Under the pieces are notes generated by a model. The model saw only the letters and a program-made list of their open reading frames with translations. It was not told the DNA's origin and searched no databases. Below, one piece after another: positions 9,949 to 19,351 of a stretch of DNA of 60,190 nucleotides (its first letter is position 1; each line of letters starts with the position of its first letter). Source of the DNA: Gracilimonas tropica DSM 19535. Its GTDB lineage: Bacteria; Bacteroidota; Rhodothermia; Balneolales; Balneolaceae. The stretch is from the NCBI RefSeq assembly GCF_000375425.1, contig NZ_AQXG01000016.1:1-60190 (forward strand), in the 5' to 3' direction. Made by a program: the position numbers and the translations under genes.

Positions 9949-10518
9949 ATGATATCGGAAGAATTACAAGAAATTATCGATGAAGCGGAAATGCACATGG
10001 AAGAAGCAACTGCATTTCTAAAGAAAGAGCTTTCACATGTACGAGCCGGAAAAGCGAATCCTGCTCTTTTAGAAGGCATTAAAGTAGAATATTACGGTTC
10101 CCAAACTCCTCTTCAGCAATTGGCTAATGTAAGTGCTCCTGAAGCCCGGCTATTGGTTGTTCAGCCCTATGACCGTTCCACGATGGAGGAAATTGAAAAG
10201 GCGATTATGTCGGCCGGGCTTGGCCTGAATCCTAACAATGATGGCGAGCGCATTCTGATCCCGCTTCCGGTTCTGACTGAGGAACGGCGCAAGGAATTGG
10301 TAAAACATTCCAAAGACATTGCTGAAAAAGCCAAGATCAGTATTCGAAACTCCCGTCGCGATGCTAATGACTCTATCAAAAAAACGGTGGAAAGCGAGTC
10401 CCTCTCCGAAGATTCCAAGTATGAAGCCGAAGAAAATGTTCAGCAGCTAACGGATTCATATACTGCCAAGGTAGACGAACTCCTCGAGAAGAAAGAAAAA
10501 GAAATAATGACCGTGTAA
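9949..10518 (+). CDS. frr: Ribosome recycling factor
   Basis: A 189-residue protein with the RRF phrases HVRAGKANPALL, VEYYGSQTPLQQLANVS, NPNNDGERILIPLPVLTEERRKELVK and the conserved C-terminal EEKEIMTV-like end. RRF, with EF-G, splits post-termination ribosomes. The start ATG at 9949 matches the usual N-terminus. It is followed 94 bases later by smc on the same strand, with a palindromic repeat between them. pyrH, tsf and rpsB, common neighbours elsewhere, are absent. Confidence 0.97.
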   Translation: MISEELQEIIDEAEMHMEEATAFLKKELSHVRAGKANPALLEGIKVEYYGSQTPLQQLANVSAPEARLLVVQPYDRSTMEEIEKAIMSAGLGLNPNNDGERILIPLPVLTEERRKELVKHSKDIAEKAKISIRNSRRDANDSIKKTVESESLSEDSKYEAEENVQQLTDSYTAKVDELLEKKEKEIMTV

Positions 10519-10609
10519 GTGTTACTGTGCCTCGGTGTTACGGTGTTAAGGCTTTCCTTGCATCAGCTTAACACCGTAACACTTTAGCACTTCAGACACC
10601 GTAACACCA
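10519..10609. repeat. GTGTTACGGTGTTA palindromic repeat, copy 1
   Basis: A 16-bp perfect inverted repeat (10535-10550 with 10567-10582) surrounds a 16-base loop. Partial outer copies of the same word flank it (10519-10525 and 10597-10608). It fills the frr-smc gap. Related copies lie at 15492-15574 and 16781-16852. There is no T-run, so it is not a standard terminator. Confidence 0.8.
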
Positions 10610-10612
10610 TCC

Positions 10613-13600
10613 ATGTATATAAGCGAACTTGAATTACAGGGGTTTAAAAGCTTTGCCCATAAAACCAAGGTAAAGTTTGATAGTGGAATTACATCTATTG
10701 TAGGGCCCAATGGGTGTGGTAAATCTAACATTGTGGATTCGCTACGCTGGGTTTTGGGTGAGCAACGGCCCTCATTGCTTCGGTCTTCAGCAATGGCTAA
10801 TGTCATTTTTAATGGCACGGCTCAAAAAAAAGCGCTTGGGATGGCTGAAGTATCCCTCACTTTTGTGAATGACAAAGGTATTCTTCCAATCGAATACAGC
10901 GAAGTTACGATCACGCGTCGCCTGTATCGTTCGGGGGATAGTGAGTATCTCATCAACGGAACCACTTGTCGACTCAAGGATATCATGGAGCTGTTCATGG
11001 ATACCGGAATGGGATCGGATGCCTATTCAGTGATTGAGCTGAAGATGGTGGAAGAAATTCTCAACGACAAAAACAATGACCGTCGTCGTTTATTTGAGGA
11101 AGCTGCAGGTGTGACCAAGTACAAGGATCAGCGAAAGAAGACGATCCGAAAGCTGGAAAGCACCCGAAAAGATCTGCAGCGGGTGGATGATTTGTTAGTT
11201 GAACTTCGTAAAAAAGCTCGTTCCCTCGAAATTCAGGCCGAGAAAGCGGAAAAAGCGAAGATCTATAAGGATGAACTTGAACTGTTGGATAAAGCACTCA
11301 CACTTCATGAGTTCAATAAGATCAAAGATGAGCTGGAGCCACTGAAGGAGCGCATCAAAAATGCGGATAAAGAAAAAAAGGAAATCACCAAAGGTTCTGA
11401 GGAATTAGAGGAAGCCGACGAAAAAGCACGCACCGAACTCATCGAAAAAGAACGGCAACAGGCGGAAGCACAGCGTCGGGTAAGTCAGCTCCATAATGCC
11501 ATTCGCGAGGCCGATACCAATCTGCGGATCACCCGCGAGAAGATTGAGAATGAGAAGAAGGTGATCACCGAGTACGCCAAGGATATTGAAAGCGGGCAGG
11601 AAGATCTCGAGGAGCTGACTGAGCTGCTGGAATCGAGCCGGGATAAGCTGGAAGGCTACGATGATGAGATGGATAAATCGCGGCAGGCACTGGAGGATTC
11701 CAAGAAAAAATATGGGCAAATTCAGCAGCAGTATAATCGCGAGCGCAGCGAGTTGTATGAAATTGAAGTGGAGCTGAGTGCGGCCAATAATGAATTGAAT
11801 CAGCTTCAAACCAAACGGATCAAGATTGAGAGCCGGTTGGAAAATACCGAAGGCGACCTCGAGCGTATTGATGATGAGATCACCGACCTGAATGACGAGA
11901 TTGAGAATATGAACGGTGAGCAGGGGCTCATCGAACAAAAGCTCGACAAGCTGGTAGTGACCCGGGATGAGTTGGAAGAGGAGCTGGAAACTGCACGTGA
12001 AAAACGCGAGCAATTTGCCGATAAGCAAAATGAGATCAAAGATGAACTCCGGACGCTTCAAAGTAAAAAGGAGTCGCTGGAATCAGAGATCCGCCTGATG
12101 AACGATCTTGCGGCTTCCAATGAGGCTTTCCCGGGAAGCGTGAAGTTCCTGATCGAAAATCACCGCTTCAATTTCAAGGATATGACCACGGTGTCTGAGA
12201 TCTTCGATACGGATCAAAAACATGCAGTAGCGCTGGAATCGGTGCTGGGTGATATGCTGAATTTCGTGGTCGTAAAAACGCTGGATGAAGCGCAGCGTGC
12301 AGCCAAAATTCTCAAAGAAAATGATAAAGGCCGGGCGACCTTCATTCCACTGGATCAGCTTGCCGCTACCTATCCGGTGAAAGAGGGAAGCTTGTTTGAT
12401 GAGGTAAAAACCAAGCGGGAATATTCTGCTCTCAAACAGCTGCTGCTTGGAAATGTACTGGTTTTTGATTCGGTGGAAGCGGCCTACAAAGGCACCAAAG
12501 GTCAGGATGATGCCGTTGGTGTGACGTTCGATGGTGAAGTGGTCACCGACAACAAATTCTTCCAAAGCGGAAGTAAGAGTAAAAATGCCGGTATCCGGGT
12601 TGGACTAAAGGACAAGATCGAAAAACTGGAGAAAGAAGAAGCAAAAGTCTCCAAAGAGATCGTGAAGCTGGAAGAATATCTGCAGCAGATCGTTGAAAAA
12701 TATGAAAAGCTCGACATCGGCAAGCTCTCTCAAATGCTGAAGGAAAAAGAGCAGGAAGTCCGCCGACTGGAGCAGCAACAGCAGAGTTTGAGTTCCAAAG
12801 TGTCGGTGTATCAAAAGAATATCGGCGAGCTGGTGAATCGAAAGGATCACCTAAAAAGCAGTGAGGGAACCGCCCAGGAAGAGCTCAATTCCATTCAGCC
12901 CAAACAAAAGGAATTACAGCAGAAAATGCTGGAGCTGGATGAAAAGCAGCAGGAGAAGAAAGACCTGCTGGAGACGCTGGAAGACGAGCGCTCCATTGCC
13001 CAAAGCCGGTACAATGATACGCAACTGAAGCATCAGGATCTGAAGAATAAAGTCGATAACCTGGAGCGGGATGTACAGCGTGCGGAAACAGGCATCCAGA
13101 ATGTGAAGAAGCGTATTGAGAATCGCACCCGGCTCACCGAAGAAAGTAAGGAGCAGATCGAGGAGCTGACCACCAAAACCAAGGAGCTTCAGGAGATCAT
13201 CACCGTAAAAAGTGAAGAGAAAAAAGCAGCCGATGAAGCGCTCGAAAAAGCCGAAGAATCAGCAGCCAGACAGCGCGGTAAGATCAATGAGATCGAGAAA
13301 GAGCTGAAGGAAGTCCGCCGTAAGAAAGAAGTGAATATGGAGCTCGTGCATCACCTCGATATGGCGCGGGAAAAAATGGAAATGCAGTCGCAGGCGCTTT
13401 CCGATCATATTTGGGAAACCTATGGCATTCTGATGAAACAGGTGACCGGAGAGCTTCCTGAAGACAAATCGCCGGAGGAAGCCAAGGAACGCATCAGCTG
13501 GCTGAAGCAGAAATTGAACAGCATCGGGGAAGTCAACCCGCTGGCTATTGAGGAGTATAAGGAAGAAAAAGAACGCCTCGATTTCTACGAAGAGCAGATC

Positions 13601-14140
13601 ATGGATCTGGAAGAAGCCGAAGAGCAGCTGCTCGAAACCATCGACGAGATCAACGAAACGGCTACCGAGCGATTTAACACCACATTCGAAAAGATTCGCA
13701 CCAACTTCCAGCAAGTATTTAAAACCCTCTTTTTTGAGGATGATTATTGTGATCTGCTGATAGAGCAGGATGTGGAAGATCCACTGGAAGCCCGCATTGA
13801 GATCAAAGCCCAGCCAAGAGGAAAACGACCTTCCGGTATTTCACAGCTTTCCGGTGGAGAAAAAACACTGACGGCCATCGCCCTTCTTTTTGCCATTTAT
13901 TTGGTGAAACCCTCTCCGTTTTGTGTGCTTGATGAGGTCGATGCTCCACTGGATGATGCCAACATTGAGCGCTTTGCCAAAATGATCAAGAATTTTTCGG
14001 AAAATACACAGTTCATCATCATTACTCACAACAAAAAGACCATGAGTAAAGCCGAGATGATGTACGGCGTAACCATGCCAGATACCGGGATTTCGAGATT
14101 GGTTGGGGTGAAACTGGATGAAGTGGAGGATGTGCTTTAG
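10613..14140 (+). CDS. smc: Chromosome segregation protein SMC
   Basis: An 1175-residue SMC ATPase of normal length. The N-terminal head has Walker A GPNGCGKSN (31-39). Coiled coil runs roughly 165-500 and 660-1010, around a hinge (about 515-650, containing FPGSVKFLIE). The C-terminal head has signature LSGGE (1079-1083) and Walker B VLDEVDAPLDD (D1107, E1108). It condenses and segregates chromosomes with ScpA and ScpB, neither of which is in this window. The start ATG is immediately after the palindromic repeat. Confidence 0.97.
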   Translation: MYISELELQGFKSFAHKTKVKFDSGITSIVGPNGCGKSNIVDSLRWVLGEQRPSLLRSSAMANVIFNGTAQKKALGMAEVSLTFVNDKGILPIEYSEVTITRRLYRSGDSEYLINGTTCRLKDIMELFMDTGMGSDAYSVIELKMVEEILNDKNNDRRRLFEEAAGVTKYKDQRKKTIRKLESTRKDLQRVDDLLVELRKKARSLEIQAEKAEKAKIYKDELELLDKALTLHEFNKIKDELEPLKERIKNADKEKKEITKGSEELEEADEKARTELIEKERQQAEAQRRVSQLHNAIREADTNLRITREKIENEKKVITEYAKDIESGQEDLEELTELLESSRDKLEGYDDEMDKSRQALEDSKKKYGQIQQQYNRERSELYEIEVELSAANNELNQLQTKRIKIESRLENTEGDLERIDDEITDLNDEIENMNGEQGLIEQKLDKLVVTRDELEEELETAREKREQFADKQNEIKDELRTLQSKKESLESEIRLMNDLAASNEAFPGSVKFLIENHRFNFKDMTTVSEIFDTDQKHAVALESVLGDMLNFVVVKTLDEAQRAAKILKENDKGRATFIPLDQLAATYPVKEGSLFDEVKTKREYSALKQLLLGNVLVFDSVEAAYKGTKGQDDAVGVTFDGEVVTDNKFFQSGSKSKNAGIRVGLKDKIEKLEKEEAKVSKEIVKLEEYLQQIVEKYEKLDIGKLSQMLKEKEQEVRRLEQQQQSLSSKVSVYQKNIGELVNRKDHLKSSEGTAQEELNSIQPKQKELQQKMLELDEKQQEKKDLLETLEDERSIAQSRYNDTQLKHQDLKNKVDNLERDVQRAETGIQNVKKRIENRTRLTEESKEQIEELTTKTKELQEIITVKSEEKKAADEALEKAEESAARQRGKINEIEKELKEVRRKKEVNMELVHHLDMAREKMEMQSQALSDHIWETYGILMKQVTGELPEDKSPEEAKERISWLKQKLNSIGEVNPLAIEEYKEEKERLDFYEEQIMDLEEAEEQLLETIDEINETATERFNTTFEKIRTNFQQVFKTLFFEDDYCDLLIEQDVEDPLEARIEIKAQPRGKRPSGISQLSGGEKTLTAIALLFAIYLVKPSPFCVLDEVDAPLDDANIERFAKMIKNFSENTQFIIITHNKKTMSKAEMMYGVTMPDTGISRLVGVKLDEVEDVL

Positions 14141-14560
14141 AACATTGAACATCCAACAAGGAACATACAAGTAAGAACGCTTTCAACTCGTTGCGAAGGT
14201 CCATCTTCGCAATGCAATCCAGGAAGCTCCGGCTTCCAGCTTTTGATGTAGGTCGGACTAATTCCCTTTCTTTTGTACCGACAAAAGAAACATCCCGAAT
14301 CCTCGGGACCGGCTGAGAAAAAAGAGCTAAAGCTGACTCCATTCCGCTAAAAGAAATCAATGCTCCTTCACGGTCATAAACATTTTCTTAACTCATCAGC
14401 GGTATGATTTCTTTCTTAACGTTTCATTCCATCATCTTCTTAACGCTCTTTTTTTCTAAGGCCGATTAACAATCTTCCAAGCCAAAACCATTGTCAAGAA
14501 AAGAATCCTAAAAACAATATATTCCTGATAATGAAGTCTATTCGAATTAACTGAATTGAT
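14141..14560. other. Intergenic region with REP copy and degenerate repeats
   Basis: 420 bases without a recognisable gene. It begins with an AACATTGAACATCCAAC-type motif, contains a double-hairpin REP copy (14186-14238), then a CCCGAATCCTCGGGA hairpin (about 14294-14308) and a pyrimidine-rich tract with repeated CTTAACG words before the next gene. It looks like accumulated dispersed repeats. Confidence 0.55.
14186..14238 (+). repeat. Double-hairpin REP, distant copy of the family around the 24818 transposase
   Basis: Hairpin 1 pairs 14189-14198 with 14205-14214 (TTGCGAAG/CTTCGCAA core). After a short GCAATCC-like linker, hairpin 2 pairs GGAAGC (14222-14227) with GCTTCC (14232-14237). The order CTCGTTG, stem, CAA-GCAA-CC, second stem matches the copies at 24747-24816 and 25411-25458, although the stem sequences differ. 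Confidence 0.7.
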
Positions 14561-15493
14561 ATGAAAACTCGCTTTCTCTCTATTATTTTACTTCCCATCC
14601 TTTTTCTTAGCTGTGAGCCACAAACTTCACAACCGAGATTTGAGTCTCTCCCATTGTCGGATCAAACCATTTCTTTGCTGGGAGATACGCTAAAAACGGC
14701 TCCGCAGACATTACCGGAGCGATTACAAATTCGTATCGATTCATTAAGTGTGGAAGCGTTAGATGATGATCGTGTGATTGATCATCTGATCTGGGAAGCC
14801 CGAAAAGTAGCCTATGAAGGCGAATATAGACAAGCCGTGCAGTTATTTACCGATGCCATTCACCAATTTCCCGAAGAGCCAAGATTGTATCGCCACCGGG
14901 GACACCGATACATCACCTTGAGAGCTTTTGACCTGGCAATTCAAGATTTTCAGAAAGCGGTCCGGTTATTTGAAGGTCAGCAGGATATCACCGAACAGGA
15001 TGGTCTTCCGAATAAACAGAATACTCCATTAAGCTCCCTTCAAACCAACACTTGGTATCACCTGGGATTGGCTAATTATCTGAAAGGTGAATATGAACAA
15101 GCCAATCTTGCCTATGAAAACGGACTTCAGGTTTCCACCAATAACGACATGACCGTTGCTTTCTCCTATTGGAAATACATGACCCTCCGAAAATTAGGCA
15201 GAGATGTAGAAGCCGGAAATCTGCTTGAAACCATTTCTCCGAATATGGAGCTGATCGAAAATACCAGTTACCATGAATTGCTGATGGTCTTCAAAGGCAT
15301 CTTTACGCAGGAAGAACTCCTTTCTCAGGAAAACTCCGAATTGGATAACGCCACCCTGGGCTATGGACTCGGTTTCTGGCACGATATTAACGGACGAAGC
15401 GAACGAGCACAAAAGATCTGGCAGCAAGTCTACGATTCAAAGAACTGGGCAGCTTTTGGATATATCGCCAGCGAAGCGGAATTGGCGAATTAG
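14561..15493 (+). CDS. TPR-repeat lipoprotein
   Basis: A 310-residue protein with a lipoprotein signal (lipobox FLSC, Cys18) and several TPR-like helical pairs. One covers residues about 85-130 (YEGEYRQAVQLFTDAIHQFP, then LRAFDLAIQDFQKAV), and another about 165-195 (WYHLGLANYLKGEYEQANLA). TPR proteins act as protein-binding scaffolds; this one is probably anchored at the inner face of the outer membrane. No enzyme motif is seen and the partner is unknown. A palindromic repeat follows and the gene converges on metZ. Confidence 0.8.
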   Translation: MKTRFLSIILLPILFLSCEPQTSQPRFESLPLSDQTISLLGDTLKTAPQTLPERLQIRIDSLSVEALDDDRVIDHLIWEARKVAYEGEYRQAVQLFTDAIHQFPEEPRLYRHRGHRYITLRAFDLAIQDFQKAVRLFEGQQDITEQDGLPNKQNTPLSSLQTNTWYHLGLANYLKGEYEQANLAYENGLQVSTNNDMTVAFSYWKYMTLRKLGRDVEAGNLLETISPNMELIENTSYHELLMVFKGIFTQEELLSQENSELDNATLGYGLGFWHDINGRSERAQKIWQQVYDSKNWAAFGYIASEAELAN

Positions 15494-15574
15494 TGCTAAA
15501 GTGTTACGGTGTTATGGATTTTAGAATCAAACCATTAACACCGTAACACTCTAACACCCTCGCACCGTAACACT
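15492..15574. repeat. GTGTTACGGTGTTA palindromic repeat, copy 2
   Basis: AGTGTTACGGTGTTATGG (15500-15517) pairs with 15532-15550 with a one-base bulge. A further CACCGTAACAC half-copy lies at 15563-15573. It sits between the convergent TPR lipoprotein gene and metZ. Confidence 0.8.
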
Positions 15575-16730
15575 ATAAAGCTTGATCTACATCTTCCCAG
15601 ATATCTTCTATGTGTTCGAGTCCTACCGAAAGCCTAATCAATCCTTGGGTGATGCCAACTTTGGCTCGTTCTTCTTCGGAGAGTTTAGAATGGGTTGTTG
15701 AAGCGGGATGTGTAGCAATCGTTCGGGAATCGCCGAGATTTGCGGTTAGCGAAAGCATCTTAATGGAATCCAGGAAATTACGTCCGGCTTCCAGTCCACC
15801 TTTGATGCCAAACGTTACAATTCCCCCGCCCATGGCCATTTGTTTTTTGGCGATTTCATAAGCGGGGTGACTTTCCAAAAAAGGATATTTCACCCACTCC
15901 ACCTGATCATGGTCTTGCAGTCGCTGAGCAATTTCAAGCGCCGTTTGTGAATGTCGCTCCATACGGATCTGCAAAGTCTCGAGACTCTTTGATAACATCC
16001 ACGCGTTGAAAGGCGAAAGGCAAGGTCCCGAATGACGTGCAAAAGCTTCCACTTCGTCAATCAATTCTTGTTTCCCAACAATAGCTCCGCCCAAACCACG
16101 TCCTTGTCCGTCGATGTATTTAGTGGCGGAATGAATCACCAAGTCTGCTCCAAATTCAATGGGGTTCTGGATGATCGGCGTCGTGAAGCAGTTGTCCACC
16201 ACATAGATCAAATCATGCTTTTTAGCGATTTCGCCGGCTTTCTCCAGATCAATAATATCCAGCGCCGGATTGGAGGGCGTTTCCAAATACAAGATTTTTG
16301 TTTCTGGGGTGATGGCATCTTCCCATTCATCTAAATCTGTTGCCGATACATAGTTTGTTTCAATATTCCATTTCGGAAAGATCTGCGTAAACAATTTATG
16401 GGTTGAGCCGAACACCGATCGGGAAGCCAGCACTTCATCTCCGGCGTCCAGTAAAGCAGCAAAAGTAGAGAACACGGCGGCCATTCCTGAGGCTGTCGCC
16501 CAGCCTGCTTCTGCTCCTTCCAGCATAGCCATTTTGTTGATGAATTCATCCACGGTGGGATTAGAATATCGGCTGTACACATTCCCGTCCTCTTCCCCGG
16601 CAAACATTGCTCGCATGTGCTCAGCATTATCAAACACATAGCTGGAGGTCATGTAGATGGGCGTGGCGTGTTCGCCAAAGTTTGTACGTTCGGTTTGAGT
16701 GCGAATAGACTGCGTTTCTTTACGCTTCAT
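15573..16730 (-). CDS. metZ: O-succinylhomoserine sulfhydrylase (Cys/Met metabolism PLP enzyme)
   Basis: A 385-residue fold-type I PLP enzyme. The PLP lysine is K204 in HSATKYIDGQGRGLGG, the DGQGR form typical of MetZ rather than the NGHSD form of cystathionine gamma-synthase. YSRYSNPT (52-59) and LETPSNPALDI (149-159) are also conserved. It makes homocysteine from O-succinyl- or O-acetylhomoserine and sulfide. The cysE-cysM pair in the same window supplies the neighbouring branch of sulfur assimilation but is not linked. No SAM riboswitch was recognised upstream. Confidence 0.9.
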   Translation of the reverse strand: MKRKETQSIRTQTERTNFGEHATPIYMTSSYVFDNAEHMRAMFAGEEDGNVYSRYSNPTVDEFINKMAMLEGAEAGWATASGMAAVFSTFAALLDAGDEVLASRSVFGSTHKLFTQIFPKWNIETNYVSATDLDEWEDAITPETKILYLETPSNPALDIIDLEKAGEIAKKHDLIYVVDNCFTTPIIQNPIEFGADLVIHSATKYIDGQGRGLGGAIVGKQELIDEVEAFARHSGPCLSPFNAWMLSKSLETLQIRMERHSQTALEIAQRLQDHDQVEWVKYPFLESHPAYEIAKKQMAMGGGIVTFGIKGGLEAGRNFLDSIKMLSLTANLGDSRTIATHPASTTHSKLSEEERAKVGITQGLIRLSVGLEHIEDIWEDVDQAL

Positions 16731-16780
16731 GATCTTCGATTTTTAATGAGTGAGTGAACCGAAGATAACAATATCTATAT

Positions 16781-16852
16781 AGTGTTAAAGTGAGAAGGTG
16801 TTACGGTGTTATAGTTTACGAAGCACTATAACACCGTAACACTGAAACACTA
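16781..16852. repeat. GTGTTACGGTGTTA palindromic repeat, copy 3
   Basis: A perfect 18-bp inverted repeat: 16798-16815 pairs with 16825-16842 around a 9-base loop. Outer AGTGTT/AACACT words (16781-16786 and 16845-16850) can also pair. It lies between the metZ start and the end of the M14 peptidase gene, overlapping the latter's stop. Confidence 0.85.
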
Positions 16853-19351
16853 CTGTACCATAAATACTGCATTCCCAATCATCAGTTTTCCATTATGCCA
16901 GAATCCACGGAAAAATGGATTGTCGACCATGTAAACCACACTGCCACGACCCATATTTTGAACGCCGAACACTAAGCTATGCTCGAGATCTTTTTTGGCT
17001 TCATGTCCGATAAAACCACTTCGATGTGCACCGGGTTTTGCGGCTCCTACATTCCAGCCGTTATCCAGGTATTCGTAAGCAGAAGCTCCTGTCTTAAGCG
17101 ACAGGTACGTATTTCCATAACCAAAAGCGAGGGGATGCGTGTTATCCAGCGACACCTCAAAAATACTGCCGGGATTGAAGCTTGAAGTTCTTTCGCGTGA
17201 GGCATTTCCGTACGTTTTCAATTTGTCTTCAGGTTCTTCTTCCCCAACTTCTTCATCGCTGGATTTCCGTTTCAACGCAAAGCCCTCTTTGTCCACCAAC
17301 AAGCCATTCGCACCACCGACGGCAATCAGTTTTCCGCCGTTTTGGACCCACTCTTTGATGTCATCTAACTCGCTATCACTCACAGCACTGCCATACATTT
17401 CAGGAAGAATGAGTACATCATAATCATCCCAATTTACCGAACGGACATCATCCACATTGATCATGTTCAGCGGGTAGTTGATCTGTTGGTCAAAGTAGTT
17501 CCAGATGTGTCCTACCATGTTGGAGTTGGTTCCATCGCCGGAAAGCAGCGCTACTTTTGGAGCCGTCAGATATCGCACCGATGAAGAGCCAAAGTCCTTA
17601 CCGGAATCTACAAAACCGGTAGCCACCGGAGTTACAATTCGGTTTAACAAACCGGCTTCATCTTTTACGATCTGGTCGAATTTCGCTCCCAGTTTTTCAT
17701 TTCCATTTCGGGTGATGATTAACGTACCGGGCGCGTAGTTTTTCCCATTTACAGAAAAGGATTCTTCAGCATACCGTACCGCTACGCCTTCATCCAGCAG
17801 ACGCGCTAAATAACGCAGATCTTCCAGTGAATTCCATTTCGCGAGATAGGCATACGGTTTCTGAACCGTCGGCGTTAATTCATCCTGCACTTCCATGGAG
17901 ATCGGCTCCGTATTCACCTGTCCGTTGATCGCATATCCATCCACGCCATAAGCATAATGCATTTCCCAAGCGGTGATGTCGTAGGTCAGCGAATCGGCCA
18001 GTTCCGGTTTCGGTTCAAACAAAACCCGCACCAATGTTCCCTTAGGCTGATAGGTGCTGATCACATAATCGCCTTCTTCCACATTCACACGACCGGTTTC
18101 GCCGGTGCTATAATCGTATCCATTGGCACGGGTTGAACCGGAAGCCTGACCAAATTCGATCTCCTGATTCACCAAATACCGCAACAGCCGAGACACCTTA
18201 TCGGGATTACTGCTCTTCTTCACAATAAACGTCTTGTACTCGCCCGATCCATTTTCGATCGCATTGTTGAAATAGTTTGAAAACTCATTGATCACGCGCT
18301 CTGAATTTTGAGCCGCTACTTCTACCGTCGATAATCCACTGGTGGTGTGATGGGTAAGTCGGTCGAGCAAGGTTAACGTATCGCCTTCTGCCGTGATTAC
18401 CCCTAATCCAGATGTACTGTGTCCTGCCTGCTCGTAAGTCATCCCGATCGCGCCATTGAAGGTTGGCCAGGTATCACCATAACTTGGGTAAAAGAGGTCA
18501 AAAACTTCTTTGGTGAAATAGAGCCAGTTCTCCTGATCAAAATATTCCGCGTGGTTTTTCCCGATCATGGTCTGAAGCTCTCGCTGCCAGTCGGTGATCG
18601 CCAAATGAAAGGGTTCGGCGGCTGGAGCAAAATAGTACGGAGAATTGATGCCCTGCTCGTGGAAATCGACGTGTACGTGCGGCATCCATTCGTTATACAC
18701 CCGAATGCGCTGCTGACTTTCCACCTGCGTTTGCCACGCCCAATCCCGGTTCAGATCAAAGTAATAGTGATTGGTACGTCCACCCGGCCACGGCTCGTTG
18801 TGCTCGCGTGTATCCAGGTTCACATTTCGCTCTTCGCCCACCACACTTCGGTACCAGTTCACATAGCGATCTCGTCCATCGGGATTGACCATCGGGTCCA
18901 TCACCACAACGGTATTTTCCAGCCATTCGGATTTCTCGGTTAGTAATTTGTACACCGTACTCATCGCTGCTTCACTGGAAGAAGTTTCATTACCGTGTAC
19001 ATTATAACTCAGCCACACAATGGCTTTTTGGTTTTCGGTGGGAGAACCGGATTCGAGTCCTGCCAAACGCAGGTTATTAAGTCGAATCTCCTCGATGTTT
19101 TGCTGATTTCCTTCGGATGAGATCACCGCATACACCAACTCACGACCTTCATTGGTTTTTCCATATTCAGAAAGCGTCACCAATGGAGATTCTTCTGCCA
19201 CATGCTGGAAATAGTTCAACACTTTATAGTGAGGAGTCCACTGATCGCCCAGTTCGTAGCCCAAGAATTCGGCCGGGGATTGAAGTTGAGCCCAGCTTGA
19301 GGCCGTCCATAAAAAGGCTGCTAAAAACGTAAGTACAAATGATCTCTTCAT
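16850..19351 (-). CDS. Secreted M14-family zinc carboxypeptidase with C-terminal GATase-like domain
   Basis: An 833-residue protein with a Sec signal peptide (cleavage near WAQ, residue 22). The peptidase M14 domain has zinc ligands H119 and E122 (HGNE) and H231 (DFHEQG), and the likely catalytic glutamate E307 (MTYEQAG). NPDGRDRY and NRDWAWQ are family landmarks. The C-terminal part (about 590-830) has alternating strands and DVLILPEMYG-type phrases like a ThuA/GATase1-like fold. It is probably a periplasmic or secreted peptidase. Its ATG overlaps the stop of the NTF2-like lipoprotein gene by one base (TAATG), suggesting translational coupling. Confidence 0.88.
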   Translation of the reverse strand: MKRSFVLTFLAAFLWTASSWAQLQSPAEFLGYELGDQWTPHYKVLNYFQHVAEESPLVTLSEYGKTNEGRELVYAVISSEGNQQNIEEIRLNNLRLAGLESGSPTENQKAIVWLSYNVHGNETSSSEAAMSTVYKLLTEKSEWLENTVVVMDPMVNPDGRDRYVNWYRSVVGEERNVNLDTREHNEPWPGGRTNHYYFDLNRDWAWQTQVESQQRIRVYNEWMPHVHVDFHEQGINSPYYFAPAAEPFHLAITDWQRELQTMIGKNHAEYFDQENWLYFTKEVFDLFYPSYGDTWPTFNGAIGMTYEQAGHSTSGLGVITAEGDTLTLLDRLTHHTTSGLSTVEVAAQNSERVINEFSNYFNNAIENGSGEYKTFIVKKSSNPDKVSRLLRYLVNQEIEFGQASGSTRANGYDYSTGETGRVNVEEGDYVISTYQPKGTLVRVLFEPKPELADSLTYDITAWEMHYAYGVDGYAINGQVNTEPISMEVQDELTPTVQKPYAYLAKWNSLEDLRYLARLLDEGVAVRYAEESFSVNGKNYAPGTLIITRNGNEKLGAKFDQIVKDEAGLLNRIVTPVATGFVDSGKDFGSSSVRYLTAPKVALLSGDGTNSNMVGHIWNYFDQQINYPLNMINVDDVRSVNWDDYDVLILPEMYGSAVSDSELDDIKEWVQNGGKLIAVGGANGLLVDKEGFALKRKSSDEEVGEEEPEDKLKTYGNASRERTSSFNPGSIFEVSLDNTHPLAFGYGNTYLSLKTGASAYEYLDNGWNVGAAKPGAHRSGFIGHEAKKDLEHSLVFGVQNMGRGSVVYMVDNPFFRGFWHNGKLMIGNAVFMVQ

